Numbered from the stretch's first letter, positions 1 to 7,108 are shown. The stretch: DNA of 38,470 nucleotides from an uncultured Eubacteriales bacterium (GCA_902488815.1 CABTXP010000010.1:1-38470); one strand, 5' to 3'. Made by a program: numbers and translations. Notes: a model not told the origin generated them from the letters alone.

Positions 1-429
1 CGTGCGGGAAGACAAGATGAAGTCGAAGACCCGGACGTAATCAGTAGATTTAAAGAATCAAAGATTACATTGACGGAAGCTCAAGTACGAGAAGAAGCGG
101 GACGTTGCTTGAGTTGCGGAGCTGCACGAGTGGACCCCAACAAGTGTATCGGCTGCGGACTTTGCACACTCAAATGTGACTTCGATGCCATCCACCTGTA
201 TCGCGACCGTCCGGAAATGACTCGCATGATCAGAACGGAAGACAAATTTAAGTTGATACTTCCATACCAATTAAAGCGCGGATTTAAAATTTTAGCCAAT
301 GCGGGAACAAAGGAAGCTCGCGAGATGAGAGCGAAGCGTAAGAAGTTCAAGAGAGAAATGGAAGAATTCAACAAGCAAAATCCCAACACGGGCAACAAAG
401 TAGTCTTTGGAGAGTCTGAAGATGCATGA
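1..429 (+). CDS. Fe-S flavoprotein oxidoreductase, C-terminal part only
   Basis: The reading frame is open from the first base, so the start lies outside the window and only about 142 C-terminal residues are present. A CLSCG pair is followed by a ferredoxin-type cluster motif with the spacing C-x2-C-x2-C-x3-C (CIGCGLCTLKC), enough for one [4Fe-4S] cluster. After it comes a basic, lysine- and arginine-rich tail that looks helical. This arrangement is known from the ends of GltD-like FAD/NAD(P)-dependent oxidoreductases that carry Fe-S domains; no flavin-binding motif is visible here because the body of the protein is missing. The stop codon overlaps the start of the HypA-like gene by 8 bases, so the two are almost certainly co-transcribed and perhaps translationally coupled. 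The substrate cannot be told. The Fe-S call is firm and the flavoprotein part is inference from the family. Confidence 0.7.
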   Translation, partial: RAGRQDEVEDPDVISRFKESKITLTEAQVREEAGRCLSCGAARVDPNKCIGCGLCTLKCDFDAIHLYRDRPEMTRMIRTEDKFKLILPYQLKRGFKILANAGTKEAREMRAKRKKFKREMEEFNKQNPNTGNKVVFGESEDA

Positions 430-766
430 GCTTGGAATAGTTCTTCATTTTATTGACAAGGTGGAAGAAGTAGCGAAAAAGAACGGAGCCGAAAAAGTAG
501 TAAGCGCAACCCTGGAAGTGGGAGAAGTATCTACAATTGTCCCGGAATACTTCAAGGACTGCTACGACTGGGCAATAAAAAAGACGGAATACATGAAGGA
601 ATGTAAGTTGAATCTCATAGTGGTAAGCGCTCTGTCATATTGCAAGGACTGCGACGAAACATATGAGACGACAAAGTACGGCAAAAAATGTCCCCACTGC
701 GGCAGCTATAACACCTATTTAATTTCAGGAGATCAGGTGTTTATTCGGGACTTGAAAGTCGTGTAG
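422..766 (+). CDS. hypA: HypA/HybF-like nickel metallochaperone
   Basis: A 114-residue protein, the usual HypA length. It begins MHELGIV, and the N-terminal Met-His-Glu is the nickel-binding element of the family. A CKDC pair and a CPHC pair about 13 residues apart form the structural zinc site. HypA delivers nickel to [NiFe]-hydrogenase, and in some bacteria to other nickel enzymes. I chose the ATG at 422 because it yields the conserved MHE start and has GGAGAG 8 bases upstream; an upstream in-frame TTG at 407 would bury this motif. The gene overlaps the preceding Fe-S flavoprotein gene by 8 bases. No hydrogenase subunit and no hypB-F gene is visible in the window, so its client is unknown. 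The family call is secure; the physiological role is not. Confidence 0.88.
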   Translation: MHELGIVLHFIDKVEEVAKKNGAEKVVSATLEVGEVSTIVPEYFKDCYDWAIKKTEYMKECKLNLIVVSALSYCKDCDETYETTKYGKKCPHCGSYNTYLISGDQVFIRDLKVV

Positions 767-809
767 ATAATTTGTATAGCCAAAGATATTAAGATTATCC
801 TTTATGATT

Positions 810-866
810 TATAATATAATAAGCGCCGAAGAGGTGGACCCTTTTGTGACTCGCCGAGTCGGCGCT
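810..866 (+). promoter_or_regulatory. Promoter -10 and structured leader upstream of the FmdE gene
   Basis: Two overlapping TATAAT hexamers lie at 810-815 and 815-820; no convincing -35 is seen. Immediately downstream, AGCGCCGA (822-829) is perfectly complementary to TCGGCGCT (859-866), an 8-bp stem enclosing 29 nt. Inside it, GACTC (848-852) and GAGTC (856-860) form a second hairpin that shares bases 859-860 with the outer stem, so the two folds compete. A short A/T-rich stretch follows, then the FmdE ribosome binding site. This looks like a cis-regulatory RNA, but I do not recognise the riboswitch class, and it may only be an attenuator or the 5' mRNA stem. Confidence 0.4.
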
Positions 867-897
867 ATATTTTTAAAAATTTAGAGGAAGGAATAAA

Positions 898-1461
898 ATG
901 ATAGATCAAAAAACGAAAGAAGAATTGTGGCAAGCATGTATATTTTTTCACGGACATTCCTGCCCCGGCCTTGCTGTGGGATTTGCAGCGGCAATATATG
1001 GAGCGGAGCTTATGGGCATTGACCTAAGACCTGAAGGCAGATCACAAATTGCAGACGAAGAGATAGTAATCATATCTGAAAACGATGCTTGCGGTATAGA
1101 TGCACTACAGCGCATACTCTCCACAACTGTGGGCAAGGGCAATCTCCTCTTTCACATCACAGGCAAGTCGGCATATTCATTTTACAAGAGAAAGACAGGA
1201 GAATCATTTCGCCTGGTGCTGAAGCCCTACGAAAGAGACATGAACAGAAGTGAAAAGGGGGAGTATCTTTTGACAACACCGGGCAAGGACCTCTTTGAAG
1301 TAAAAGAAACAACCATACCTATACCTTCCAAGGCAAAAGTGTTTCACTCATACATCTGCGAGACCTGTCACGAAAAGACCGGAGAACATTGGATAAGAAT
1401 TCAGGACGGCAAAAAAGTCTGTCTTGATTGCTTTGAGAAATATAGGACACTTGAAATTTAA
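898..1461 (+). CDS. FmdE family protein
   Basis: A 187-residue protein. The N-terminal part (about residues 10-110) has the FmdE hallmark HGHSCPGLAVGF with conserved His and Cys, then a segment ending SENDACGIDALQ with a further Cys. The C-terminal part (about residues 145-187) is a small zinc-ribbon-like unit with CETC and CLDC pairs. The family is named after subunit E of molybdenum formylmethanofuran dehydrogenase, but bacterial stand-alone members are common in anaerobes and their function is poorly defined; a molybdenum/tungsten or metal-handling role is often supposed. The ATG at 898 follows GAGGAAGGA. The gene stands alone between a structured leader and a clear terminator. Its 3' end, together with the terminator, has a decayed second copy about 4.4 kb downstream. 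Confidence 0.85.
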   Translation: MIDQKTKEELWQACIFFHGHSCPGLAVGFAAAIYGAELMGIDLRPEGRSQIADEEIVIISENDACGIDALQRILSTTVGKGNLLFHITGKSAYSFYKRKTGESFRLVLKPYERDMNRSEKGEYLLTTPGKDLFEVKETTIPIPSKAKVFHSYICETCHEKTGEHWIRIQDGKKVCLDCFEKYRTLEI

Positions 1462-1580
1462 AACAAAATAAACATTCAACTTCCTCGATACAAGGGGAAG
1501 TTTTTTTATTAAATAATTATCTTACAAGTTATTAAATGGAGGCTTTATTTGGCCAAGTTAAGTAATAATAAGATATAATT
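1292..1580 (+). repeat. Upstream copy of a diverged direct repeat (FmdE 3' end, terminator, promoter tail)
   Basis: This stretch and 5722-6005 align along their whole length with small gaps. The best blocks are a 17-nt identity ACTCATACATCTGCGAG (1346-1362 and 5777-5793), the FmdE terminator (1478-1507 and 5899-5930), and a 21-nt block matching at 20 of 21 positions (1555-1575 and 5976-5996). In this copy the FmdE frame is intact. The pair bounds about 4.1 kb holding the acetamidase gene and the restriction-modification genes. Confidence 0.8.
1478..1507 (+). terminator. Rho-independent terminator after the FmdE gene
   Basis: AACTTCC (1478-1484) pairs with GGAAGTT (1496-1502) and runs into seven T residues. 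A diverged copy of this terminator lies at 5899-5930. Confidence 0.85.
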
Positions 1581-1605
1581 AACTAAAGGCGAGTTCTCTT
1601 GCCTT
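1574..1605 (+). promoter_or_regulatory. Probable acetamidase promoter and 5' mRNA hairpin
   Basis: A perfect TATAAT lies at 1574-1579 inside the end of the repeat, predicting a start near 1586. Right there AAGGCGAG (1586-1593) pairs with CTTGCCTT (1598-1605), with one G-T pair and a 4-nt loop. A transcript would thus begin with a hairpin and carry a leader of about 80 nt. The -35 is weak (TTGGCC at 1549 is 19 bases away). Confidence 0.4.
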
Positions 1606-1665
1606 AATAAATTCAGAATATAGTTATAAGCGACAATAAATAGAAGCAATATAAGGGAGGACATT

Positions 1666-2580
1666 ATGAAAAGAATTTCAGGAGACAAAGTTATTTATGA
1701 ATTTACAGAAAATTTGACGCCGGTGGAAACAGTTAAAAGCGGAGAGACTGTAATATTTGAAGCTAACGACTGCTTCTACCAACAACTTAGAAAGGACGGT
1801 GCCACTATTGAAGACGTCAACATGGCTCGCGTAAATCCCGCAACAGGACCTGTTGAAGTAGAAGGGGCAGAGCTGGGAGACCTTTTGGCTGTCACCATTG
1901 AAAAGATAGACCTTGATGATTTCGGCACTGCCCTATGCGAACCGGGACATGGGTTGCTTGGACCTCTTAAATTTGACAGAGCTCAAAGGGACATTCCAAT
2001 CAAAGAAGGATATGCAATCTTTTCCGATGAAATAAAAATCCCACTTAACCCAATGGTAGGTGTAATCGGTGTGGCATCGAAAGCAGGCAACGGGTCATGG
2101 CAAAATGCAGTACCTTGGAAACACGGCGGCAACATGGACACCACTAAGATTAAAGAAGGATCCACCCTGTACCTTCCTGTGGGACAAGAAGGGGCGATGT
2201 TTGCTTTAGGCGACTGCCACGCATGTATGGGAGACGGGGAGATGTCCTTTGCGGCATTGGAAACCAAGGGCGATGTAAAGGTAAGCTTTAAGCTCATTAA
2301 GAACAAAGGAAAAGATGTAGAGTGGCCTTTCGTCGAATATGATGACAAGATCTCATTTATCGTATCGGCAAAGACCAGAGACGAAGCATCCTTTAAAGCT
2401 GCAGAAGTTGCGATCAATCACATTGCGAAGGCTCTTAACATATCATTTGAAGAATCCTATATATTAGGCTCATTGGCAGTGGATATAGAAGTGTCTCAAC
2501 TGGTAAATCCAATGAAGACCTACCGCGCAACCATATCAAAAGAAGTGCTGAGTTTAGAAAAATTACTCAACTCTCTATAA
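1666..2580 (+). CDS. Acetamidase/formamidase family protein
   Basis: A 304-residue protein, the usual length for the FmdA/AmdA acetamidase/formamidase family, which hydrolyses short amides such as formamide or acetamide to ammonia and the acid in the cytoplasm. Visible family features are the N-terminal ETVIFEANDCF segment, NPATGPVEVEGAELGDLLAV around residues 56-75, a conserved GGNMD, and the metal/active-site region ALGDCHACMGDGE (about residues 181-193). The ATG at 1666 is preceded by GGGAGG. The gene is monocistronic, with its own promoter on the end of the repeat and a strong terminator. It lies inside the segment bounded by the FmdE-tail repeats. It could supply ammonia or detoxify amides; the substrate cannot be chosen from sequence. 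Confidence 0.9.
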   Translation: MKRISGDKVIYEFTENLTPVETVKSGETVIFEANDCFYQQLRKDGATIEDVNMARVNPATGPVEVEGAELGDLLAVTIEKIDLDDFGTALCEPGHGLLGPLKFDRAQRDIPIKEGYAIFSDEIKIPLNPMVGVIGVASKAGNGSWQNAVPWKHGGNMDTTKIKEGSTLYLPVGQEGAMFALGDCHACMGDGEMSFAALETKGDVKVSFKLIKNKGKDVEWPFVEYDDKISFIVSAKTRDEASFKAAEVAINHIAKALNISFEESYILGSLAVDIEVSQLVNPMKTYRATISKEVLSLEKLLNSL

Positions 2581-2610
2581 ATTATAATCCTTAATTAAAT
2601 ACAACAATCA

Positions 2611-2636
2611 AACCGTAGTTCATGCTACGGTTTTTT
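2611..2636 (+). terminator. Rho-independent terminator after the acetamidase gene
   Basis: AACCGTAG (2611-2618) pairs with CTACGGTT (2625-2632), followed by a T run to 2636. Confidence 0.9.
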
Positions 2637-2914
2637 GTAAATTTAAATATAATTATTTGATTAATTTACCTTTCAACAATGTAAAACAAAGACCGATGAG
2701 GCAAGAGAGATAAGGTATTACGACAGAGCAAACTTTATCTTAATCGTTACAATGAATCCTTGCCAATCCGGATACTGACGTGACAAATCATGAATTTGTA
2801 AAAGAATTAGCTAATCATTAAGACATTTTTAATCGAAAGCAATAGTAAGCAAATTAAATAAACATTGAAGTATTGAAGATAACAATTCTATGAATGCTCT
2901 TGGCTTGAATGATT
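2637..2914. other. AT-rich gap before the restriction-modification genes, with a possible coding relic
   Basis: No intact gene or RNA gene is seen. From 2756 to 2821 the forward frame reads ILANPDTDVTNHEFVKELAN and then His and a stop, which has protein-like composition and faintly recalls the end of TIGR01777-type epimerases (a VTN-x-EF motif). There is no start codon or upstream extension, so it is at most a decayed fragment. The remainder shows no structure I can support. Confidence 0.3.
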
Positions 2915-2948
2915 TTGTATTGCTATTGTTCCGAATACAGAATACAAT
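2915..2948 (+). promoter_or_regulatory. Promoter of the restriction-modification genes with overlapping inverted repeat
   Basis: TTGCTA (2920-2925), a 17-bp spacer and TACAAT (2943-2948) make a good sigma-A promoter. TTGTATT (2915-2921) and AATACAA (2941-2947) form a 7-bp inverted repeat that covers the edges of both hexamers, and AATACA is also repeated at 2934-2939. Such placement fits an operator. The first gene product has an N-terminal DNA-binding-like domain, so autoregulation is possible (inference). Confidence 0.5.
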
Positions 2949-2985
2949 ATTATAAAATGCTAGTAAAATTAAGGAAGTGATTAAA

Positions 2986-4056
2986 TTGGGATTCATGTCT
3001 ACCAATGAAGCGGCAAGCAAGTGGGACATTTCGCAAAGAAGAGTTGCAGTTCTCTGTTCAGAAAATAGAATATCAGGAGCAACAAAAGTCGGAAATATTT
3101 GGATAATTCCACGTGATGCGAAAAAACCGATTGATGCAAGAAGTTTAAGATATAAAGAGCAATCAAAAACATCAGTTAAACCGTTTTTAAAATGGGCAGG
3201 TGGAAAGGGTCAGCTTTTAAATAAAATTCGAAAATATTATCCTTTTGAAGATGAAAACATAACAAAGTATGCAGAGCCTTTTGTAGGTGGCGGAGCAGTA
3301 TTATTTGATATTTTAAATGAATATGATTTAAAAGAAGTTTATATCAGCGACATCAACGCAGAGTTAATAAATACATACAAAGTTATTCGAGACGACTCAG
3401 AACAGCTTATAGAATTACTTGAAAAATACCAGGGAGAATATGTGCCTTTAAATAAAGAAAAAAGAAAAATTTATTACTATGACAAGAGAGATAAATTCAA
3501 CGGATTAATTGTAGGTGTTAATGAAGATATAAATATTAAGAAAGCGGCATTGATGATATTTTTAAATAAGACGTGCTTTAACGGTCTTTATCGCGTGAAT
3601 AAAAAAGGACTTTTTAACGTACCTGTGGGTGCATACAAAAACCCCTTGATTTGCGATGAAAAAAATTTAATTGCTGTATCAGAAAAATTACAAAATGTAG
3701 AAATAATTTGTGGAGATTATAAAGATTCAGAAAAATTTATCGATAAAAATACATTTGTGTACTTCGATCCGCCATATCGACCTCTAACGGAAACGGCAAG
3801 TTTTACAGCCTACACCAAAAATGTTTTCGATGATAGTGAACAAATAAAGCTTGCAAATTATGTAGAATGTATTAATAAAAAGGGAGCAAAGGTTCTTGTA
3901 AGTAATTCCGATCCGAAAAATTCAAATGGTGAAGATGAGTTTTTTGACGAAATTTATTCCGATTTTAATATTAAAAGAGTTTCGGCGACACGTATGATTA
4001 ACAGCAAAGCTGAAGACAGAGGAAAGATAAACGAACTACTTATTTCAAATTTTTAA
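2986..4056 (+). CDS. HTH-Dam fusion: DNA adenine methyltransferase (GATC)
   Basis: A 356-residue protein of two parts. Residues 1 to about 55 form an excisionase/MerR-like helix-turn-helix (STNEAASKWDISQRRV, then NIWIIPRDAKKP). The rest is a Dam/DpnM-type alpha-class N6-adenine methylase: FLKWAGGKGQLL at residue 67 (motif X and the SAM site), PFVGGGAV at 98 (motif I) and the catalytic DPPY at 261. It should methylate the adenine of GATC and protect DNA from the DpnII-type nuclease encoded next. I chose the TTG start at 2986 because AAGGAAG (2971-2977) sits 8 bases before it; the ATG at 2995 is too far and the GTG at 2977 overlaps the binding site. The gene is more AT-rich than the flanking genes, consistent with transfer. 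Specificity is inferred from the partner nuclease. Confidence 0.92.
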   Translation: MGFMSTNEAASKWDISQRRVAVLCSENRISGATKVGNIWIIPRDAKKPIDARSLRYKEQSKTSVKPFLKWAGGKGQLLNKIRKYYPFEDENITKYAEPFVGGGAVLFDILNEYDLKEVYISDINAELINTYKVIRDDSEQLIELLEKYQGEYVPLNKEKRKIYYYDKRDKFNGLIVGVNEDINIKKAALMIFLNKTCFNGLYRVNKKGLFNVPVGAYKNPLICDEKNLIAVSEKLQNVEIICGDYKDSEKFIDKNTFVYFDPPYRPLTETASFTAYTKNVFDDSEQIKLANYVECINKKGAKVLVSNSDPKNSNGEDEFFDEIYSDFNIKRVSATRMINSKAEDRGKINELLISNF

Positions 4057-4068
4057 GGAATGATAATT

Positions 4069-4929
4069 ATGGCAAGAGATTTTAACAAATGGATTTTAAG
4101 TTTTAAAGAAAGTATAGCAGATTACAATTACTATGTTGATTTTAATAAAATTCACAGAAATGTAGAAGGGATTAAAGTTGAACTCAATATTTTAAACTCT
4201 TTAATAGGTTCAGATAATATTGAAGGAGATTTTGAAAAACTTTTAGGAAAATATCCGGAAATTTTAAAGTGTATTCCATTACTATTGGCAGTAAGGTCGA
4301 AGGAGATATACGCCATAGATAGGGATGGTGAGTTTTTATATAACTTTACAAGGCCTAATCTAAATGTTGAACAATATAAAATTTTTATGCGCAAAACCGG
4401 ACTCTTTGATTTAATAGAAAACCACATTATCAATAATCTTGTGGACTACGCAACAGGCGTAGAAACAGGATTAGACTCTAACGGTAGAAAAAATCGCGGC
4501 GGACATCTAATGGAAAACTTGGTTGAAAGTTACATTCAAAAAGCCGGATTTATTAAAGATAAAACTTATTTTAAAGAGATGTATATTAATTTGATTTCAG
4601 ATATGTGGGGAAGTGATTTATCTTTAATATCTAATAATGGGAAGATGGAAAAGCGATTTGATTTTGTAATAAAGACGGAAGATACTATTTATGCCATAGA
4701 AACAAATTTTTATCGGGCAGGCGGTAGCAAGTTAAACGAAACGGCTCGAAGCTACAAAAATATAGCTTTAGAATCAAAAGATATAGAAGGTTTTGAGTTT
4801 GTTTGGATAACAGATGGCAAAGGATGGTTAAGCGCGAAAAATAATCTTGAAGAAACATTTGATGTTATGGAACACATTTATAATATAAATGATTTGGAAA
4901 ACGGAGCCATAGAAGAATTTAAAAATTAA
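4069..4929 (+). CDS. DpnII-type restriction endonuclease (GATC)
   Basis: A 286-residue protein, close to the length of DpnII, which cuts unmethylated GATC. The whole chain reads like DpnII: YYVDFNKI, EGIKVELNILNSLIGS, YPEILKCIPLLLAVR, NNLVDYATGVETGLDSNGRK and the end segment WITDGKGW. The catalytic region is RFDFVIK with Asp198 and AIETNFY with Glu211 and Asn213, a PD-(D/E)xK variant in which the usual Lys is Asn, as I recall for DpnII. The ATG at 4069 is chosen over that at 4060 because AAGGA directly abuts the earlier one and is 9 bases from the later one. The gene starts 12 bases after the methylase stop, so the two form one operon. The family call is very strong. Confidence 0.95.
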   Translation: MARDFNKWILSFKESIADYNYYVDFNKIHRNVEGIKVELNILNSLIGSDNIEGDFEKLLGKYPEILKCIPLLLAVRSKEIYAIDRDGEFLYNFTRPNLNVEQYKIFMRKTGLFDLIENHIINNLVDYATGVETGLDSNGRKNRGGHLMENLVESYIQKAGFIKDKTYFKEMYINLISDMWGSDLSLISNNGKMEKRFDFVIKTEDTIYAIETNFYRAGGSKLNETARSYKNIALESKDIEGFEFVWITDGKGWLSAKNNLEETFDVMEHIYNINDLENGAIEEFKN

Positions 4930-4958
4930 TCAGTACTATTTGATCTGCAGGAGAGCTT

Positions 4959-5708
4959 ATGAAAAACAAAATAACAAAATGGGAGCCTGAAAATTTTGAA
5001 CTTGAGATGACTACTCATTGGTCATTTCCTAATCGTGGCGATTGGGCAACACATGATGCAAAATGGAGAGGCAATTGGTCGCCTTATATTCCGAGAAATA
5101 TCATGTTGAGATACTCAAAAGTAGGCGACACGGTTTTGGATCAATTTGCCGGTGGCGGAACAACTTTAATTGAAGCAAAATTATTGAATCGAAATATAAT
5201 CGGAGTAGATGTAAATGAAACTGCCCTTTCACGTTGTAGGGAAAAAGTTGACTTTGAACATGAAGGTGCAAATGGAAAAGTCTACATAAGAAAAGGCGAT
5301 GCTCGAAACTTAAACTTTATACGCGATGAAAGTGTTGACCTTATATGTACTCACCCGCCTTATGCAAATATAATACAGTACAGCGAAGAGATAGATGAAG
5401 ATTTATCGCGATTAAAAGTTAAAGATTTTCTTAAAGAAATGGAAAGTGTAGCAAAGGAAAGCTACAGAGTTTTAAAAAAAGGTAAATTTTGTGCAGTTCT
5501 TATGGGTGACACCCGTCAAAAAGGTTGTATGATACCAATGTCTTTTGACGTAATGAAAATATTCCAAGATGCAGGATTTAAACTTAAAGAACTCATTATA
5601 AAGGAGCAGCACAACTGTAGAGCTACAGGATTTTGGAAAACTAACAGCATTAAATATAATTTTTTACTGATTGCGCATGAATATTTATTTGTATTTAGAA
5701 AAGATTGA
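4959..5708 (+). CDS. Second DNA methyltransferase of the cassette (not DpnA-like)
   Basis: A 249-residue Rossmann-fold methyltransferase. Motif I is VLDQFAGGGTTLIEAKLL (Asp61 onward), followed by GVDVN; motif IV is HPPY at residues 132-135 within ICTHPPYANIIQYS. The order I then IV, and His in place of the more usual Asp, Asn or Ser, place it in the N6/N4 amino-methyltransferase superfamily but not with DpnA, the beta-class second methylase of the classical DpnII operon, whose motif IV precedes motif I. AGGAG precedes the ATG, and the gene lies 29 bases after the nuclease, so it belongs to the operon. It might methylate the same GATC, a different site, or single-stranded DNA. The target base and site are unknown. 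Confidence 0.82.
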   Translation: MKNKITKWEPENFELEMTTHWSFPNRGDWATHDAKWRGNWSPYIPRNIMLRYSKVGDTVLDQFAGGGTTLIEAKLLNRNIIGVDVNETALSRCREKVDFEHEGANGKVYIRKGDARNLNFIRDESVDLICTHPPYANIIQYSEEIDEDLSRLKVKDFLKEMESVAKESYRVLKKGKFCAVLMGDTRQKGCMIPMSFDVMKIFQDAGFKLKELIIKEQHNCRATGFWKTNSIKYNFLLIAHEYLFVFRKD

Positions 5709-5721
5709 TAGCCAATTCAAG

Positions 5722-5891
5722 TCTTTTAACTAAAAGAAACGACCATACCCTTACTGGCGAGGGCGAAAGTGTTTTTACTCATACATCTGCGAGTTATGTC
5801 ACGAAAGGCATGTAAACATTGGATCAGAATTAAGGACGTCAAGACGTTGTGAGTAAATTACTTTAAAAAATATAGGACAAAAAATTTAAAA
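5722..5891 (+). pseudogene. Decayed fragment of an FmdE gene 3' end
   Basis: This matches the last third of the FmdE gene (about 1292-1461). In frame it still encodes YSYICELCHE, equivalent to HSYICETCHE of the intact protein. The copy then carries a 1-base deletion in the stretch after CACGAAA, further indels and an early stop (TAA near 5850), and there is no 5' part of the gene. It is a non-functional relic of a duplicated or replaced FmdE gene. Its length and its terminator downstream show that it was once a real gene end next to dprA. Confidence 0.8.
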
Positions 5892-5898
5892 ATTAATT

Positions 5899-5930
5899 AA
5901 ACTTCCTTAACCCATGAGGAAGTTTTTTTT
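5899..5930 (+). terminator. Rho-independent terminator after the FmdE relic
   Basis: AAACTTCCT (5899-5907) pairs with AGGAAGTTT (5917-5925) and is followed by eight T residues. It probably now ends the restriction-modification transcript. A TATAAT at 6000-6005 downstream may be the -10 of the dprA promoter. Confidence 0.85.
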
Positions 5931-6028
5931 ATTTATTTTCTCTTCTATATTATTCAAAGTTTGATTTGTGTGATAAAGTTAAATAATAATAAGATAATAT
6001 ATAATCGGATGATGAAAGTTGGTGGGCT

Positions 6029-7108
6029 ATGGACTACAGAGATGAGCTTATTGTTTTTTTAAGTTCTTTGGAATTTGAAAATGAAAACATTAAAAGCACC
6101 TACGACCTTTTATTTGAGTCGGAGGATTTTTTTAAGATTAAGGACTATGAGGTGAGGGCGCTTTTAAAGTCCAAGTCGGATAAGGTATGTGAGAGAATTT
6201 TAAAGTACAGATCTTACGACAGAGTTCAAAAAATTTTGGACATTTGTTACAAGAAGGGAATTAAAATTTCTACGATTAACTCAGATGACTATCCGGAGTC
6301 TTTGCACCCCATGGAAAATTCTCCAATGATTCTATATAAAATAGGCGATCTTGATCCAATCGAAAGAGGTGTGGCCATTGTAGGTTCACGCAAGCCTTCT
6401 TTATACGGCAAGAACACCGTGGCGACTATTGTAAGAGGCATCAAGGACTTAAATCCTACCATTATAAGCGGCATGGCTTACGGCATTGATGCTCAGGCTC
6501 ATCTCCAAGCTTTGGATAGTGACTTAAAGACCGTGTGTGTCTTAGGTTGCGGCGTGGATTTTATTTATCCGAAGACCAACAGGCAAATTTATCAAAGAGT
6601 GATTGAGTCCGGTGGTCTTATTGTGTCCGAGTATCCCCCTGATTCCAAACCGAGACCTTACAGATTTCCTTTGCGCAATAGAATTATCTCAGGCCTTTCT
6701 CACGCCGTCATTGTGGTTGAGGCCAAGGAGAAGAGCGGCTCTTTAATTACGGCTACTATTGCCGCCACTCAAGGAAAGGAAGTTTTTGCCGTGCCCGGTC
6801 CTATTAATTCTCCTTTATCTAAGGGGACTAACAAACTCATAAGGGACGGCGCCACAATTTTTACTGACGTGGAAGATTTGCGAGAGGTTTTGCCTTTTGC
6901 TGAAGATAAAAATGATGTTGTTCAAATTAATTTGGACATGGAGGAGCTACTAATATATGATTTAATAAAAAGAGGTATACACAATGTGGATTCTCTTTTA
7001 ATTGAATCGCAGTATGAAATGAATAAATTAAACGAAGTGCTGACTATGTTGGAGCTGAAAAATTTAATTTTCAGTTCTTCTTATAATGAGTACGAAGTTA
7101 CAAATTAG
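6029..7108 (+). CDS. dprA: DNA processing protein DprA/Smf
   Basis: A 359-residue protein. The central Rossmann-like DprA domain (about residues 110-290) shows GSRKPSLYG, IISGMAYGIDAQAH, VCVLGCGVDFIYP, SEYPPDSKPRPYRFP, RNRIISGLS and AVPGPINSPLSKGTN, all hallmarks of the family. The N-terminal 80 residues are a helical SAM-like region, and the last 65 residues look like a winged-helix (DprA-WH) domain. DprA binds incoming single-stranded DNA and loads RecA during natural transformation. The start at 6029 has only a weak GGTGGG ahead of it. It is followed after 11 bases by topA, the usual Firmicute order, and then unusually by pilus/competence genes. The identification is firm; that the host is transformable is inference. 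Confidence 0.95.
   Translation: MDYRDELIVFLSSLEFENENIKSTYDLLFESEDFFKIKDYEVRALLKSKSDKVCERILKYRSYDRVQKILDICYKKGIKISTINSDDYPESLHPMENSPMILYKIGDLDPIERGVAIVGSRKPSLYGKNTVATIVRGIKDLNPTIISGMAYGIDAQAHLQALDSDLKTVCVLGCGVDFIYPKTNRQIYQRVIESGGLIVSEYPPDSKPRPYRFPLRNRIISGLSHAVIVVEAKEKSGSLITATIAATQGKEVFAVPGPINSPLSKGTNKLIRDGATIFTDVEDLREVLPFAEDKNDVVQINLDMEELLIYDLIKRGIHNVDSLLIESQYEMNKLNEVLTMLELKNLIFSSSYNEYEVTN

Larger units (their letters stand above)
5722..6005 (+). repeat. Downstream copy of the diverged direct repeat
   Basis: Partner of 1292-1580. It contains the FmdE relic, the terminator copy, and the promoter-like tail with 20 of 21 matching bases at 5976-5996 that now lies directly upstream of dprA. The offset is 4430 bp at the start and 4421 bp at the end, the difference being small indels. 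Confidence 0.8.

Noticed and set aside
2700..2735. Similarity of TACGACAGAG near 2718 to a stretch inside dprA near 6207
   Set aside because: Only about ten bases agree, the flanks do not align, and it is not part of the fmdE-tail repeat.
2829..3029. A 66-codon reverse open frame before the RM cassette
   Set aside because: It overlaps the promoter and start of the HTH-Dam gene, and its composition is that of AT-rich noncoding DNA.
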